Source: Chrysomallon squamiferum
Lineage: Eukaryota; Mollusca; Gastropoda; Neomphalida; Peltospiridae
Direction: 5' to 3'
Length of the DNA stretch: 64,000 nt
Assembly: GCA_012295275.1 (NCBI GenBank)
Contig: CM022673.1
Location: 6,921,311-6,985,310, forward strand
Each line of letters opens with the position of its first letter. Position 1 is the stretch's first letter. The notes beneath the pieces were generated by a model, which was given only the letters and a program-made list of their open reading frames with translations, was not told the origin of the DNA and ran no database searches. Below are positions 24,431 to 63,310 of the stretch, piece by piece. Both the position numbers and the translations under genes were made by a program.

Positions 24431-24821
24431 TTATCGTGAACAAATCCACTCACAAAACGTTAATGACAATATGAAGTTTGCAAAATAAGAGATCAATGGT
24501 TGAAAATATCTGTCATTATATGAATCATTAAAACTATATATATATTTGTACGTATATAAAAAAAACAAAAACAAAAAAACAAACAAAACCGTAACGAAAC
24601 AAACAAACACAAACAAACAATCAAGAAAAACAACTTTTACGCAGTAATTATGATAATGGGAATGTAAATTATAAGACTGAATGTAATAGGAAGGGAACGC
24701 CCAGTATTTTTTTTTTTTTTTTTTTTTATCGAACGCGCAGGATTTGCTCAGTATAATCATGTGATATACCCTTTTTAAGTCGTGTATCCGTATCTGTAAA
24801 ACAGTCGACAAGACAACAGCA
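24431..24821 (+). promoter_or_regulatory. Conserved 5' flank of copy 2
   Basis: Homologous to 3095-3470, 40440-40804, 42220-42385 and 49580-49963. Contains TGATATACCC about 60 bases before the ATG, then cgtgtatccgtatctgtaaa and the cagtcgacaagacaac leader. Candidate core promoter and 5' UTR. Confidence 0.4.
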
Positions 24822-39241
<14,420 letters not shown>

Positions 39242-39397
39242 CAACGTTTTTAGCTTCAATATTTCTACTTTACAAGCAAGTTACTCTACAGGACTGACAA
39301 TGTTTTTAGCTTCAATATTTTTGCTTTACAAGCAAGTATCAGATAAACTGTACTTTGCTCAATATCGAATGATGTAGATTTAAATATTGATAGTATT

Positions 39398-39403
39398 AAT
39401 AAA
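39398..39403 (+). terminator. Polyadenylation signal of copy 2
   Basis: AATAAA in tattaataaatttaatt, followed by tgatgttttgtgctttgtg. Confidence 0.6.
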
Positions 39404-39409
39404 TTTAAT

Positions 39410-40363
39410 TAAAAAAGCTTTTACTGATGTTTTGTGCTTTGTGATAACACTCCAGAAAGACTCGTATCACTTACTGATTACTTCGACTTCACGCAGTTGT
39501 TATGGATTTACAAGCAATACCGAACACCGTAAAAAACAAAATATTAAAAAACAATTAAGAAAATAAAAAATAAATTGATAAAAGTTAATAAATAGCAACA
39601 AATATAATAACTTTAGCAAGAGCATCAGCAATAACAACGACAAGAAAGAAAGAGAGTTACATGAACACTATTGAAGTCTACATTTTAATCATTGCTGGTC
39701 ATTTCCAAAATTAAAATTTCCTTATCCACTCAAAAATACACGGACTTGATTTTGAAGATGTCATCTGCTGCCTTCTGTAACATTCACCGGGTGGATTTTT
39801 ATTCACGTATGCGATGTTCGCTGAAAACAAAATATATATTTTAATTTGTTTACAGTGTACAGTTATAACTAGATTAATTTTTATTTTATATAATTATTTT
39901 CACACACATACACAAACATTTATCTTTCAGTTTACATACTTGTGAGAAAATTGTCAAAATGACAGAACTGTATGAACAACTCATTATCAAATACTTATAA
40001 CAACAACAACGGTAACAAAAACATGGAGAACAACATCGACAACTGCAGTAACAAATGACCACATTGTTACAACGACATTCAAAGTTATGAAAATGACAGA
40101 ACGATATTCTTTTTTTTTTAAACAAGACAGTTTTGAGTAAAAAGCTAATATGTTTCTAGTTCATTTATAAACGGTGTCTCCTGATGTAAATACGTGTATT
40201 AACCATTTCAGATTAATGGAAAGACTAGGGCAAGAACCTAGTTATGTCTTGCAAGGCAAAATGGTCGTTTCACTAATATCTTTGGTTCGTAACATCTATG
40301 AAATAATAATAAAACACTATTGCTTTAACTGTCGCAATACAGAGAGAGAGAGAGATGTATGTA

Positions 40364-40403
<40 letters not shown>

Positions 40404-40804
40404 GTTGAATATTCATTATTTTGTTTGATTCCAGTTATCGTGAACAAATCCACTCACAAAACGTTAATGACAATATGAAGTTTGCAAAATAAGAGATCAA
40501 TGGTTGAAAATATCTGTCATTATATGAATCGTTAAAACTATATATATATTTGTACGTATAGAAAAAAAAAAAAAAAAAAAACCCGTTACGAAACAAACAA
40601 ACACAAACAAGCAATCAAGAACAACAACTCTTACGCTGTAACTGTGATAATGGAAGTGGAAATTACAAGACTGAATGTAATAGGAAGGGAATGCCCAGTA
40701 TTTTTTTTTTATCGAACGAGCAATATTTACTGAATATAATCATCTGATATACCCTTTTTAAATCGTGTATCCATACCTGTAAAACAGTCGACAAGACAAC
40801 AGCA
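39410..40804. other. Spacer between copies 2 and 3
   Basis: Homologous to 23273-24821. No gene seen. The last 370 bases are the conserved 5' flank leading to the truncated exon 1 of copy 3. Confidence 0.6.
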
Positions 40805-43740
40805 ATGATGTGGTTTTCCACTGTAAGAGTAATCATGTTACAAATGTTAAACAATATTTATTTATAAAGTAACCTAATATCTTCGTCAATAAAATAGTTT
40901 TCATGACATGAAACCACATAAATAACAGTATTAATGTTAACAAAGATATAAGTAATAATTAATAAGATAAATAAATTAATGAATAAGTAAATAATTAGGC
41001 ACTGTTATAGAGATACACACGCACACATTTTAAAGATTATGTTTTTATTTATAATCTAAAATATTTTCATTTAACTGAAACCGTATGAAAAGTAAAACAT
41101 TTTTAAAATTATTTATTTATTTAAACCATGTGAAAACTAAAAACATTTAAATAGTTATTATTTCATTCAATATTTCTGAGGAAAGCTGAATATCAGGATG
41201 TGACTAAAGATGCGGCTATGACAATATCGTGTTTTGGTGAAGACACAAATCTTCATCTTCAGCTGGTAAGTTCATGACAGTTACTACTACCTTTCCAATA
41301 TCATGTTGTTCGTTACATCAATGGCTATAATTTTAAAAAATATAATTTTTATTGAGAGGTCTGTAAAATATAAAATGTAACTTTTATATTTATATTTCGT
41401 AAACATGATGAATATGAAAAAAATTCAAATAAATATTTTTATTTAAAAATGAAAATTCTGTGTAAAATACGAAACATAATCTTTAATTTTATCCAGATTT
41501 TGTCGTGAATCAATAAAATATTTTCTTTGTTAACAGAAGTTTTATATCTATAATCTTGTCAGGAAAGATTTATTATTAAATCTGCATGTACGATTTTTTT
41601 AAATTCAGTACATGCTTTTTCAAACACTTATAATTTTTCTATCTTGCTGTGCTATTAATACACAGGACATTAGTGCTTACAATACAATCCTCCCGTATAG
41701 TATAGAAAAATAAAAGGAGTTAGAAAAGAAAAGGTTTTCATACATGACAAATAACCCCATCTATTTCTTGCCTATAATTTATGATAGATGGGTGTGTGAG
41801 GACTTGCTGGACTTACTTTATAATAGAATTGTGCTTAATAACCTGATCAAAAACAGTAAATATATTTTTGATTGTGCAATACCTATTATCAGATGTATAT
41901 CTTCACTGCTGGGTCACCATGATATATTTTTTCTTCTACATGTTTTTGCTTTATGACATCCTTGGAAAACGACGATAACTCGAAAATAAACACAAACACA
42001 CTCAGTAACACTAACGCTGCAAAAACGCTGACAACAAAAAAAAAAAAAAAAAAAAAAAAAACAACGAAAAACAAACAATAACATAAAATACAAAAACAAC
42101 AACAAAAAAAAAAAAAAAAAAAAAAGAATAAAGAAAAAAAATCAGTAATAAAAACCCCGCCTAGTCAGTATTAAAGATTATCAGAAGGCTTTCTTTTATA
42201 TGCTAATTCAATTACACAGTAATTGTGATAATGTAAATGTAAATTATAAGACTGAATGTAATAGGAAGGGAACGCCCAGTATTTTTTTTTATCGAACGAG
42301 CAACATTTACTCAATATAATCATGTGATATACCCTTTTTAAGTCGTGTATCAATATTTGTAAAAACAGTCGACAAGACAACAGCAATGATGTGGTTTCCC
42401 ACTGTAAGGGTAATCATATTACAAACGTTAAACAATATTTATTTAGAAAGTAACCTAATATCTTCGTCAATAAAATAGCTGTATTAATGTTAACAAAGAT
42501 ATAAGTAATAATTAATAAGATAAATAAATTAATAAATAAGTAAATAATTAGGCACTGGTATAGAGATACACACGCACACATTTTAAACATTATGCTTTTT
42601 TTTAGATCTAAAATATTCTCATTAAATTAAAACATTTTTAAAATTATTTATTTATTTAAACCATATGAAAACTAAAAACATTTAAATAGTTATTATTTAA
42701 TTTAAAATTTCAGAAGAAAGCTGAATATCAGGATGTGACTAAAGATGCAGCTATGACAATATCGTGTTTTGGTGAAGACACAAATCTTCATCTTCAGCTG
42801 GTAAGTTCATGACAGTTACTACTACCTTTCCAGTATCATGTTGTTCGTCACATCAATGGCTATTATTTTAAAAAATATAATTTTTATTGAAAGGTCTGTA
42901 AAATATAAAATGTAACCTTTATATTTATATTTCGTAAACATGATGAATATGAAAAAATTTCAAATAAATATTTCTTTTTAAAAATGAAAATTCTGTATAA
43001 CATACCAAACATAATCTTTAATTTCATCCAGATTTTGTCGTGAATCAATAAAATATTTTCTTAGTTAACAGAAGTTTTATATCTATAATCTTGTCAGGAA
43101 AGATTTATTATTAAATCTGCATTTACGATTTTTTTAAATTCAGTACATGCTTTTGCAAACACTTATAATTTTTCTATCTTGCTGTGCTATTAATACACAG
43201 GACATAATGCTTACAATACAATCCTCCCGTATAGTATAGAAAAATAAAAGAAGTTAGAAAAGAAAAGGTTTTCATACATGACAAATAACCTCATCTATTT
43301 CTTGCTTATAATTTATGATAGATGGGTGTGTGAGGACTTGCTGGACTTACTTTATAATAGAATTGTGCTTAATAACCTGATCAAAAACAGTAAATATATT
43401 TTTGATTGCGCAATACCTATTATCAGATGTATATCTTCACTGCTGGGTCACCATGATATATTTTTTCTTCTAATTGTTTTTGCTTTATGACATCCTTGGA
43501 AAACGACGATAACTCGAAAATAAACACACACACACTCAGTAACACTAACGCTGCAAAAACGCTGACAACAAAAAAAAAAGAAAAGAAAAAAAAGAAAAAC
43601 AAACAATAACTTAAAATACAAAAACAACAAGAACCAAAATAAAAGAAACAAGTAATAAAAACCCCGCCTAGTGAGTATTAAAGATTATCAGAAGGCTTTC
43701 TTTTATATGCTAGTTCAATAAAGAACACACAATAATATTA
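40805..43740 (+). repeat. Direct duplication of about 1.55 kb inside copy 3
   Basis: Exon 1 remnant, intron 2 part, exon 3 and intron 3 part occur twice (41179 versus 42714, 1535 apart; ATG 40805 versus 42386). Each unit begins with the conserved promoter-like flank, so the second was copied together with upstream sequence. Confidence 0.8.
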
Positions 43741-44307
43741 AGAACAGACAGGAATAGAACATTTTATTCTTCTGTGCTAATCAGAGATACACAACACAAC
43801 AGAACATTCATTACCAAATATGTACAAACGCATACCCGTGAAAACATACGTACATAAGTACATACGTACCAGCATCCATACATTCATACAAACATGAAAA
43901 AATAATAAGATTTAAAAGAAATTATATTTGAAATTTAAAAAGCCCTATGAACTCTCTCGTTTCCAATAGCTTGAATGATAATACACTCTATTTTATGAAC
44001 CAAAACTGCAAATGATTACTAATACAGAGTAAGAGAAATTTTCAGAGTTTTTTGTTGTTCATTTTTGTGTTGTTTATGTTTATAAAAAAATATGTTCTGG
44101 TGAGTGTTGTTTTAATCAGCGAACTTTTACTTTCAATATTTTTTAGGAAATGTTTTAAAAAAGGCATATACAGGACACTTTAATAGCAATTTATAACACA
44201 TATACGACACACATATTCTGCACGTTTTTCTGCACAGATACAAATCAACAACAAAGGTTACAAATCACATTTTACGTTTTGTCGAAGACATAGTGAGTCA
44301 AACTAAA

Positions 44308-45110
44308 CCTCACTGATAGAAATCCATGATCTTATTGTCCCTCTTCCATTGATATCTTCTTTCCATAGTTGATATATTATGGTGAAATCTTTCACCGTAT
44401 TCTTCTCTGATGTCATCCATATTTTCACAGAAGAATTTTAGATGAGTATGGAGGAAATGTAATTTCAAAGATACCCGGCACCTAGGATTTGAAGTCTTTA
44501 TTAGCTTTTCTATTAATTGTTCATAATTTCTAGTTTTGTTATTCTCAAGGAAAGATTCAACAATTTTTATAAATGAAACTAGACTGAAGTTATTTTTTCC
44601 TTCAAATTCTTTTGACAAAGAAAGCAAGAATGTTTTGTATAGCCTCCTCAGACTTCTTTTTGGAAGCCAATTAATCTATGTCGTCAGAAAAAATAGCTGT
44701 TGAATGCTACGGTTTCCAATGGAAATGTTTTTTTTCGACTATCTTTGAGCAGCTGTAGTTCAACAGTTGTTGTCCATGATGTTCCATTCCATCAGTCTAT
44801 ATTTTTAAGGCTTTGCATTACACTTCGGCAGCCCGAGTTCTCAAATTAAACAATCTAGTTCCAACTGGTTTGAAAGTGCAATCAACTTTCCTCTCTATCA
44901 ATATGAACCATATAAGAATCATTACATTCAGATTCAAACGTTTCAGCTAGTTTCATTCTCCAAATGTTTAGAAAGACAGTTCTTCAGAGTGTGGAACACG
45001 AGCAATAGATGATGGAATATCTGGATAGTGATATCATGTCGTTTTTTTCGTTTTGTTGACTCTTGAAACATCCGCAGTATAAAATTAGCATTCACATGGG
45101 CCTGTGGTTC
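44308..45110 (-). mobile_element. Decayed transposon-like ORF in copy 3
   Basis: Minus-strand frame 44310-44627 reads FEGKNNFSLVSFIKIVESFL, YEQLIEKLIKT, LKLHFLHTHLKFFCENMDD and EEYGERFHHNISTMERRYQ. Same insertion and orientation as in introns 4 of copies 1 and 2. Confidence 0.5.
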
Positions 45111-45898
45111 TCTCTATATTCGCGAACATCGTTCGTATACTACTTTTTACGCTCACATGATATACTAACTCTACAAACCTTCTTTATATAATGAACCTCG
45201 ACGAAACGAAAGTTATATACATTAGATTCATTTATATGTTTGGAGGAAGCACTAGGATATTCTAGAAAGTACTGGAACATTCCAGACAGACTGGAACATC
45301 CAATAAAGTCCTGTAGAAATACAGTAGAAAGAAATAAAACAGCAGCCAATGGAATGATCTAGAAAGTACCATTCTATAGATAAAGGAATACTAAGTACTT
45401 GGAATTTGATGAATGTGGAATATTTTTTTAAAACCTGACATTTAATACAAATTTATGTCATGTGGATGCTAAATCTAACAGGACTGAAAATGCAGTAATA
45501 TCAACATAATATATTTTTGTTACATGATGTAATACTACACAAAAATTTAGAAAACTATATATATGTATTTTTAGTTTCATTTGAAGATAAAGAGGCAAAA
45601 TCTTCTGTCCCCGTACGAGATAAAAGAGAAACAACAGAATACTACATAGACATACTGACTGTCATAGACTACTCTGTTTATCAAAGGTAGGTTATGAACA
45701 GTTCTGTTATAAAGATGTGTTGTGTTTCTAATTGTCACTGAAATGCTATTAGCTTTAAACAACCAAAGATAATACAATCAGTATGCCAATGTTGACTGAC
45801 TGATTGATTGATTGAGTGACTGAGTAAGTGATTGAGTGAATAAGTGCTGTCAGTCAGTGTGCAGTGAGTGAGTCAGCTAGCCAGTGAGTCGGTGAGTA

Positions 45899-45901
<3 letters not shown>

Positions 45902-45979
<78 letters not shown>
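45902..45979 (+). repeat. CT microsatellite at a deletion junction in copy 3
   Basis: Left of it is intron 5 (TGAG repeats); right of it (acatgcacaaatatacaaatgcagac) is intron 10. Exons 6-10 are therefore missing across this tract. Confidence 0.85.
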
Positions 45980-45983
<4 letters not shown>

Positions 45984-47426
45984 TACATGCACAAATATAC
46001 AAATGCAGACACACAAAAGAGCACACACAGAAACACAAACAGACTTACCCATTTGGATACTGTAATATCTCGGCAACATAATTAATTTATTAATATTAAT
46101 AAGCAACTGGAAATTATTATTTAATAGTAAAATTTACATTCCTATTAAACTGATTTGTATTTTTATATATTTTATTTATTCAGTTTGGGAGCTAGACACG
46201 ACGTTGAAGGCAACAACTGCAATGGAGATGATCAGTACATCATGTCGGCGAAGTCGCGCACTAGAACAGATCCAAACAACACAAATCACTGGACATTTTC
46301 TAACTGTTCTGTCACTTACTTTATCAACTACATGACGTCTCTTATGAATACAGTGTATGTACTTTTTATGTTCGTCCTTTGCGGAGAAACCAAATATTGT
46401 GAATATATATTCATTTATTTCGAGGCATTATTTTAGTAATGTATTTTCGTATAATTCGAATTTTTCATTTTATTTCTGTTCTAAATATGTGTTTGAACAT
46501 TTCGAAGATTTTGTTTTCATTTACTCGTGACCTAAATATATTTTTGTATATTTCCTAAATTATTATTTTATTCATGTTATACATTTTCGTATATTTGGAT
46601 GATTTAATTTTATTGTTGTTATTTATTTTATTTACACAAATATTTTCTTCTAATGAAGTGTGACATAAAACAATAGGCTTTTACGATCGATGAACCTTGA
46701 GTTTTTCCCTTTCCTAATTTCTGTTCGTATCTAGACATTTTATATCCTTCCTTTGCGGAGGTATTATTTTATTTGTGTTCTAAATATATTTTCGTACAAT
46801 TTGAATTTTTCATTTTATTTCTATTCTGAACATGCTTTTGCGTATTTCGAAGATTCTGTTTCAAATTTACTCTTCTGAACATATGTGTGTATATGTACAA
46901 ATTATTTTTTAATTCATGTTTATTATTTTGTTTACATAAATAGTTTCTACTAATGAAATGTGACACAAAACAATAGGTTGATGGGATCGATTAACATTAG
47001 AGAAAAGAAGACAATTTATCGTGTGCTCAGACTTTAACGGTTATTTGTTTTCACGTTTGCATTGCAACAGTTTTCAAATTAAAATCACAGCCTGAAATAC
47101 ACACATATATATATATATATATATATATTTTTTAAATATTAATTTTATTGTCATATCTTACTCAGAACAAATATGAATTATTAAAAAAAAAATAAAAATA
47201 AAAATAAAAATAAAAATTCATTCAAAAACAAACATCCACTTATAGATCTATACACACATAATTATATGCATACATATATACATTTAGATTTCGATACATA
47301 TCTATATACATACATTTATTCGTACATACGTACATTCATACGTACATACACACATATATTCATATATATTTATATTTATATCTAAGCACTCGTTCATACA
47401 TAAACACAAATACAGATACATAGGTA

Positions 47427-47461
<35 letters not shown>

Positions 47462-47809
47462 GGAAACGAAATATTTTCCTTCATTTTCTTATATCGCATT
47501 AAGATATTATTCAAACAACAACAACCCATTATGTTACTATTGCAATTATTTAATCCAGGAATGGAAGAAAAATAATCAAAGTCCCGTCAGTCGATGATTT
47601 TCCAGGACAGAAGTAGAGTCCTGATGTTCAGTGTCAGAGGTTACAATTGCCCAAAATCAAAAGTTTGTCGGGTTCGGTCAATACATTTCCCCAGTTTTGT
47701 TTTTATTTTACCTGATTTACAAAATAAACTTTTCTCCTCTCTTTTCTCATTTTTACAATATCTCTGATTCTTTCTTATGTTTCTGATTTTTATAATAATT
47801 ATTAATTGA

Positions 47810-47925
<116 letters not shown>

Positions 47926-48171
47926 GACTGTTTTTACTCATAGTAGATTGACCAGCATGCAAACGCAGACACTCAAAAAAGAGCAGACAAAAACACAAAT
48001 ACACTTTCCCATTTGTCTGTAATATCTCGGCAACATAATTAATTTATTAATATTAATAATCAACTGGAAAATTATTTTGTTCAGATTCCTATTAAACTGA
48101 TTTGGATATTTTAACGTGGAACATTCTGGCCATTGTGGTTGGATGGAAATAACTTGGTGTGTTTCAAATCA

Positions 48172-49082
48172 GAGATTTGCAGTTTTTATGGATTTACAAG
48201 CAATACCGAACACCGCAAAAAAAAATAAAAAATAAAAAATAAAAAAAAAAAAAAAAAATAAAATATAAAAATAAAAATAAAAATAAATACAAATAAAAAA
48301 CTAAAAAATAAATTTTTAAAAATTAATAAATAGACATAATAACTTCAGCAACCGCAATAACAACGACAAGAAAGAAAGAGAGTTACATGAACAGAATATT
48401 GAGGTCTACATTTTAATCATTGGTGGTCATTTCCAAAATTAAAATATCCTTATCCACTCACAGATAAACGGACTTGATTTTGAAGATGACATCTGCTGCC
48501 TTCTGTAACATTCACCGGGTGGATTTTTATTCACGTATGCGATGTTCGCTGAAAACAAAATATGTATTTTAATTTGTTTACAGTGTATAGTTATAACTAG
48601 ATTAATTTTCACACATATATTTATATAATTATTTTCACACATATACACAAACATTTATCTTTCAGTTTACATACTTGTGAGAAAATTGTCAAAATGACAG
48701 AACTGTATGAACAACGCATTATCAAATACTTATAACAGTAACAAAAACATGGACAACAACATCAACAACTGCACTAACAAACGACCACATTGTTACAACG
48801 ACATTCGAAGTTTTAAAAATGAATGAACGATATATATTTATTTTAAAACAAGACAGTTTTGAATAAAAAACTAATATGTTTCTAGTTCATTTCCTACGAC
48901 TTACATTTATAAACAGTGCCACATTGATATAAATACTTGTATTAAACATTTCAGAGTAATGGAAAAGACTAGGGCAAGAACCTAGTTATGTCTTACAAGG
49001 CAAAATGGTCGGTCGTTTCAATAAGATCTTTGGTACATAACATCTATGAAATAATAATAAAACACTATTACTTTAACTGTCG

Positions 49083-49179
<97 letters not shown>

Positions 49180-49580
49180 TATATATATATATACATCGTT
49201 GAATATTCATTATTTTGTTTGAAGTATATTAATATTTCATGTATATATGCATATGGTATATTTACATTTGGAAACTTTTTATGTTTTTTAAAAGACAGTC
49301 CATTATGAAAACAAAATTTAAATAAAAGCATTGTTGAAGAAAAAGAAAGTATTTATTTTTATCACAGAAATTAAAATGACAAAAAAATAAAACAACAATT
49401 TCTGGAGGGTACTAAATATAGCCTTTTAACAGTAATGGTTTTATTGACTTATGCGAAAGCTAATCACGACAAATGTGCTGTGTAAAGACTGGGCTCGTGT
49501 TTATTTTTATCTTTTATTTAATTATGTTATCGAAATGTAAATATTTTTTTTTTCTAAAATAATGAACCTTTTGTTTTGAT
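48172..49580. other. Spacer between copies 3 and 4
   Basis: Picks up the 3' spacer homology at tatggatttacaagcaatacc. Contains poly-A (48218-48310), a GA tract (49085-49175) and about 350 bases (49215-49570) not seen in the other spacers. No gene seen. Confidence 0.55.
49085..49175 (+). repeat. GA microsatellite in spacer
   Basis: About 90 bases of GA, where the other two spacers have a short GA run followed by AT repeats. Confidence 0.95.
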
Positions 49581-49963
49581 TCCAGTTATCGTGAACAAAT
49601 CCACTCACAAAACGTTCATGACAATATGAAGTTTGCAAAATAAGAGATCAATGGTTATATTAATCGTTAATAATATATATATATATTTGTAGATATATAC
49701 AGCAAAAAACTGAAACAAAAAACAAACAAAAATAAAACCGAAACGAAACGAAACAAACAAACACAAACAAACAATCAAGATAAACAACTTTTACGCAGTA
49801 ATTATGATAATGTAAATGTAAATTATAAGACTGAATGTAATAGGAAAGGAACGCCCAGTATTTTTTTTTATCGAACGAGCAGGATTTGCTCAATATAATC
49901 ATGTGATGTACCCTTTTTAAATCGTGTATCAATATTTGTAAAACAGTCAACAAAACAACAGCA
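49580..49963 (+). promoter_or_regulatory. Conserved 5' flank of copy 4
   Basis: Same block as ahead of copies 1-3, with TGATGTACCC and the cagtcaacaaaacaac leader ending at the ATG. Confidence 0.4.
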
Positions 49964-61874
<11,911 letters not shown>

Positions 61875-62030
61875 CAACGTTTTTAGCTTCAATATTTCTA
61901 CTGTACAAGCAAGTTACACTACAGGACTGACAATGTTTTTAGCTTCAATATTTCTACTTTACAAGCAAGTATCAGATAAACTGTACTTTGCTCAATATCG
62001 AATGATGCAGTTCTAAATATTGATAGTATT

Positions 62031-62036
62031 AATAAA
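62031..62036 (+). terminator. Polyadenylation signal of copy 4
   Basis: AATAAA in agtattaataaattcaatt, followed by tgatgttttgtgctttgtg. Conserved with copies 1 and 2. Confidence 0.6.
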
Positions 62037-62192
62037 TTCAATTACAAACAAGTTTTTACTGATGTTTTGTGCTTTGTGACAACACTCCGAAAGGGTTTTG
62101 GTTAATATAAATTAAAAACTTTATTAGATACCCCCCAAAAACAAGCAAAAAAACAATACAAAAGGAGAGGCTGATAAACCGGAGGTAAAACA

Positions 62193-62279
62193 TGCTTTGC
62201 ACGTGTCGCAGCAGATTGGTCGTGTAACAATACAACCGCTCCACCGCGTAATAGACAAAGTTTGTACGAGACTGCACGT
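62193..62279 (-). pseudogene. Divergent PLAC-like module fragment on the opposite strand
   Basis: The minus strand reads CSLVQTLSITRWSGCIVTRPICCDTCKA. The end (WxGC, six residues, CCxTCK) has the spacing of PLAC-like module 4 (QWIGCFVENTLCCMSCKK). No surrounding exon structure was recognised, so this is either a remnant or one exon of an inverted relative. Confidence 0.4.
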
Positions 62280-62601
62280 GTGTGTGTGTGTGTGTGTTTT
62301 GCTCAATGAATTAAATAAACCTAATACACAGAAATACATGGCCGAAGTTCTGGTCTATTCAATTATCTAACGTCACCTGACAATAGGCTATTCACACAGT
62401 CTCATACAAACATCGTCAACAGGTTATTCGTGTTTCTACAGGTGTCAATCACTTCCGAACTTTCCACCAATCAAATCGTGCTTTTTTCAACACACCCATG
62501 ATGCTTAAGCATGTCCCATAAGCGTTGTTTTTATGTTGATCATTGTTTGGTTTAGTTGTTCAGGAAGCGTTACTTTGTTAGAAGGAATTATTCATTGATA
62601 C

Positions 62602-62691
62602 AGTGGTAAAGCGATGTGCTTGGGGAACATGCAAATCGGATGAACGGTACGAAAGTGGGCAGCATTTGACATTTATACCGTTTCCGAAAAC
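62602..62691 (+). CDS. THAP-like zinc-finger first exon
   Basis: Between the acceptor-like gatacag and donor-like acg/gtaaac the plus strand reads VKRCAWGTCKSDERY, then LTFIPFPKT. This matches the start of C2CH THAP domains as seen in many animal THAP-like proteins, including the C-x4-C pair and the F-x-PFPK motif. The remaining Cys and His would lie in a later exon, not found in the window. It could be a single stray exon or part of a THAP/transposase-derived gene running off the right edge. Confidence 0.45.
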
Positions 62692-62865
62692 GGTAAACAG
62701 AACAACAAAAATGTTTACATTCCAGTTAAATATTTCTAATGGTCTGAAGTATATGAATGAACGGATACAATTACAGTTTTCTCTCTTTTGTTTCGTATGA
62801 TGAACATTCGTAGCAAACAGTGATCGCTTTGTGTGTATTAAGAATAAAAGTCTATATTAACTGGA

Positions 62866-62867
<2 letters not shown>

Positions 62868-62897
<30 letters not shown>

Positions 62898-62906
62898 CTC
62901 CTCCTA

Positions 62907-62952
<46 letters not shown>

Positions 62953-63025
62953 TTAATAGTAATAATACATTTAAAAATAATAATACATTTAAAAATAAGT
63001 TTATAAAATGCAGGATATTTATCTG

Positions 63026-63070
<45 letters not shown>
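62868..63070 (+). repeat. ACT, AAT and CTAT simple repeats
   Basis: Three separate short-unit arrays: ACT (62868-62896), AAT (62909-62951) and TCTA (63021-63070). Confidence 0.85.
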
Positions 63071-63132
63071 ACACTACCACATTAAAATAAATAAGTAATT
63101 ATAAGAACGACAGCTAAAATAAGATAATCTTG

Positions 63133-63310
63133 CAGAAATCCCAGACGGTACAGGTCAAGAGTATTCTCCAGTAAAAGTAATCCGACAACAAATTCGTGGA
63201 TCTTTATCCCCGTACTTACAACCTGTACAAAAATACAGCAGTAGATGTGCATACAGATGGATGAAAACATAGAGAGACAGACAGTCGGAGAAACAGACAG
63301 AGAGATACGT
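63133..63310 (-). pseudogene. Inverted fragment of exon 17 and its upstream intron
   Basis: On the minus strand, TGTTGTATTT-like intron end, TTGTACAG, then GGTTGTAAGTACGGGG and a readable GCKYGDKDPRIC (63222 down to about 63187). After that it diverges and lacks the CCxxC end. The adjoining 63223-63310 is the reverse of the GTCT-rich end of intron 16 of copy 4 (61590-61668). Closest to copy 4. Confidence 0.7.

Larger units (their letters stand above)
40805..47671 (+). pseudogene. Copy 3: rearranged metalloprotease pseudogene
   Basis: Remains, in order: start of exon 1 (40805, joined after about 12 bases to intron-2 sequence), exon 3 (41179-41265, acceptor CAG changed to CTG), a second truncated exon 1 (42386) and second exon 3 (42714-42800), exon 5 (45575-45686, RDKR kept), exon 11 (46184-46354, starting SLGARHDVEGNNC), and exon 12 (47559-47671, deletion plus TAG). 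Exons 2, 4, 6-10 and 13-17 are absent, so the HELGH half of the zinc site is lost. The exons that remain are about as similar to copies 1 and 2 as those copies are to each other, suggesting fairly recent loss. Confidence 0.85.

Noticed and set aside
62820-63098. Leu- and Asn-run ORF near the right edge
   Set aside because: Product of ACT and AAT simple repeats.
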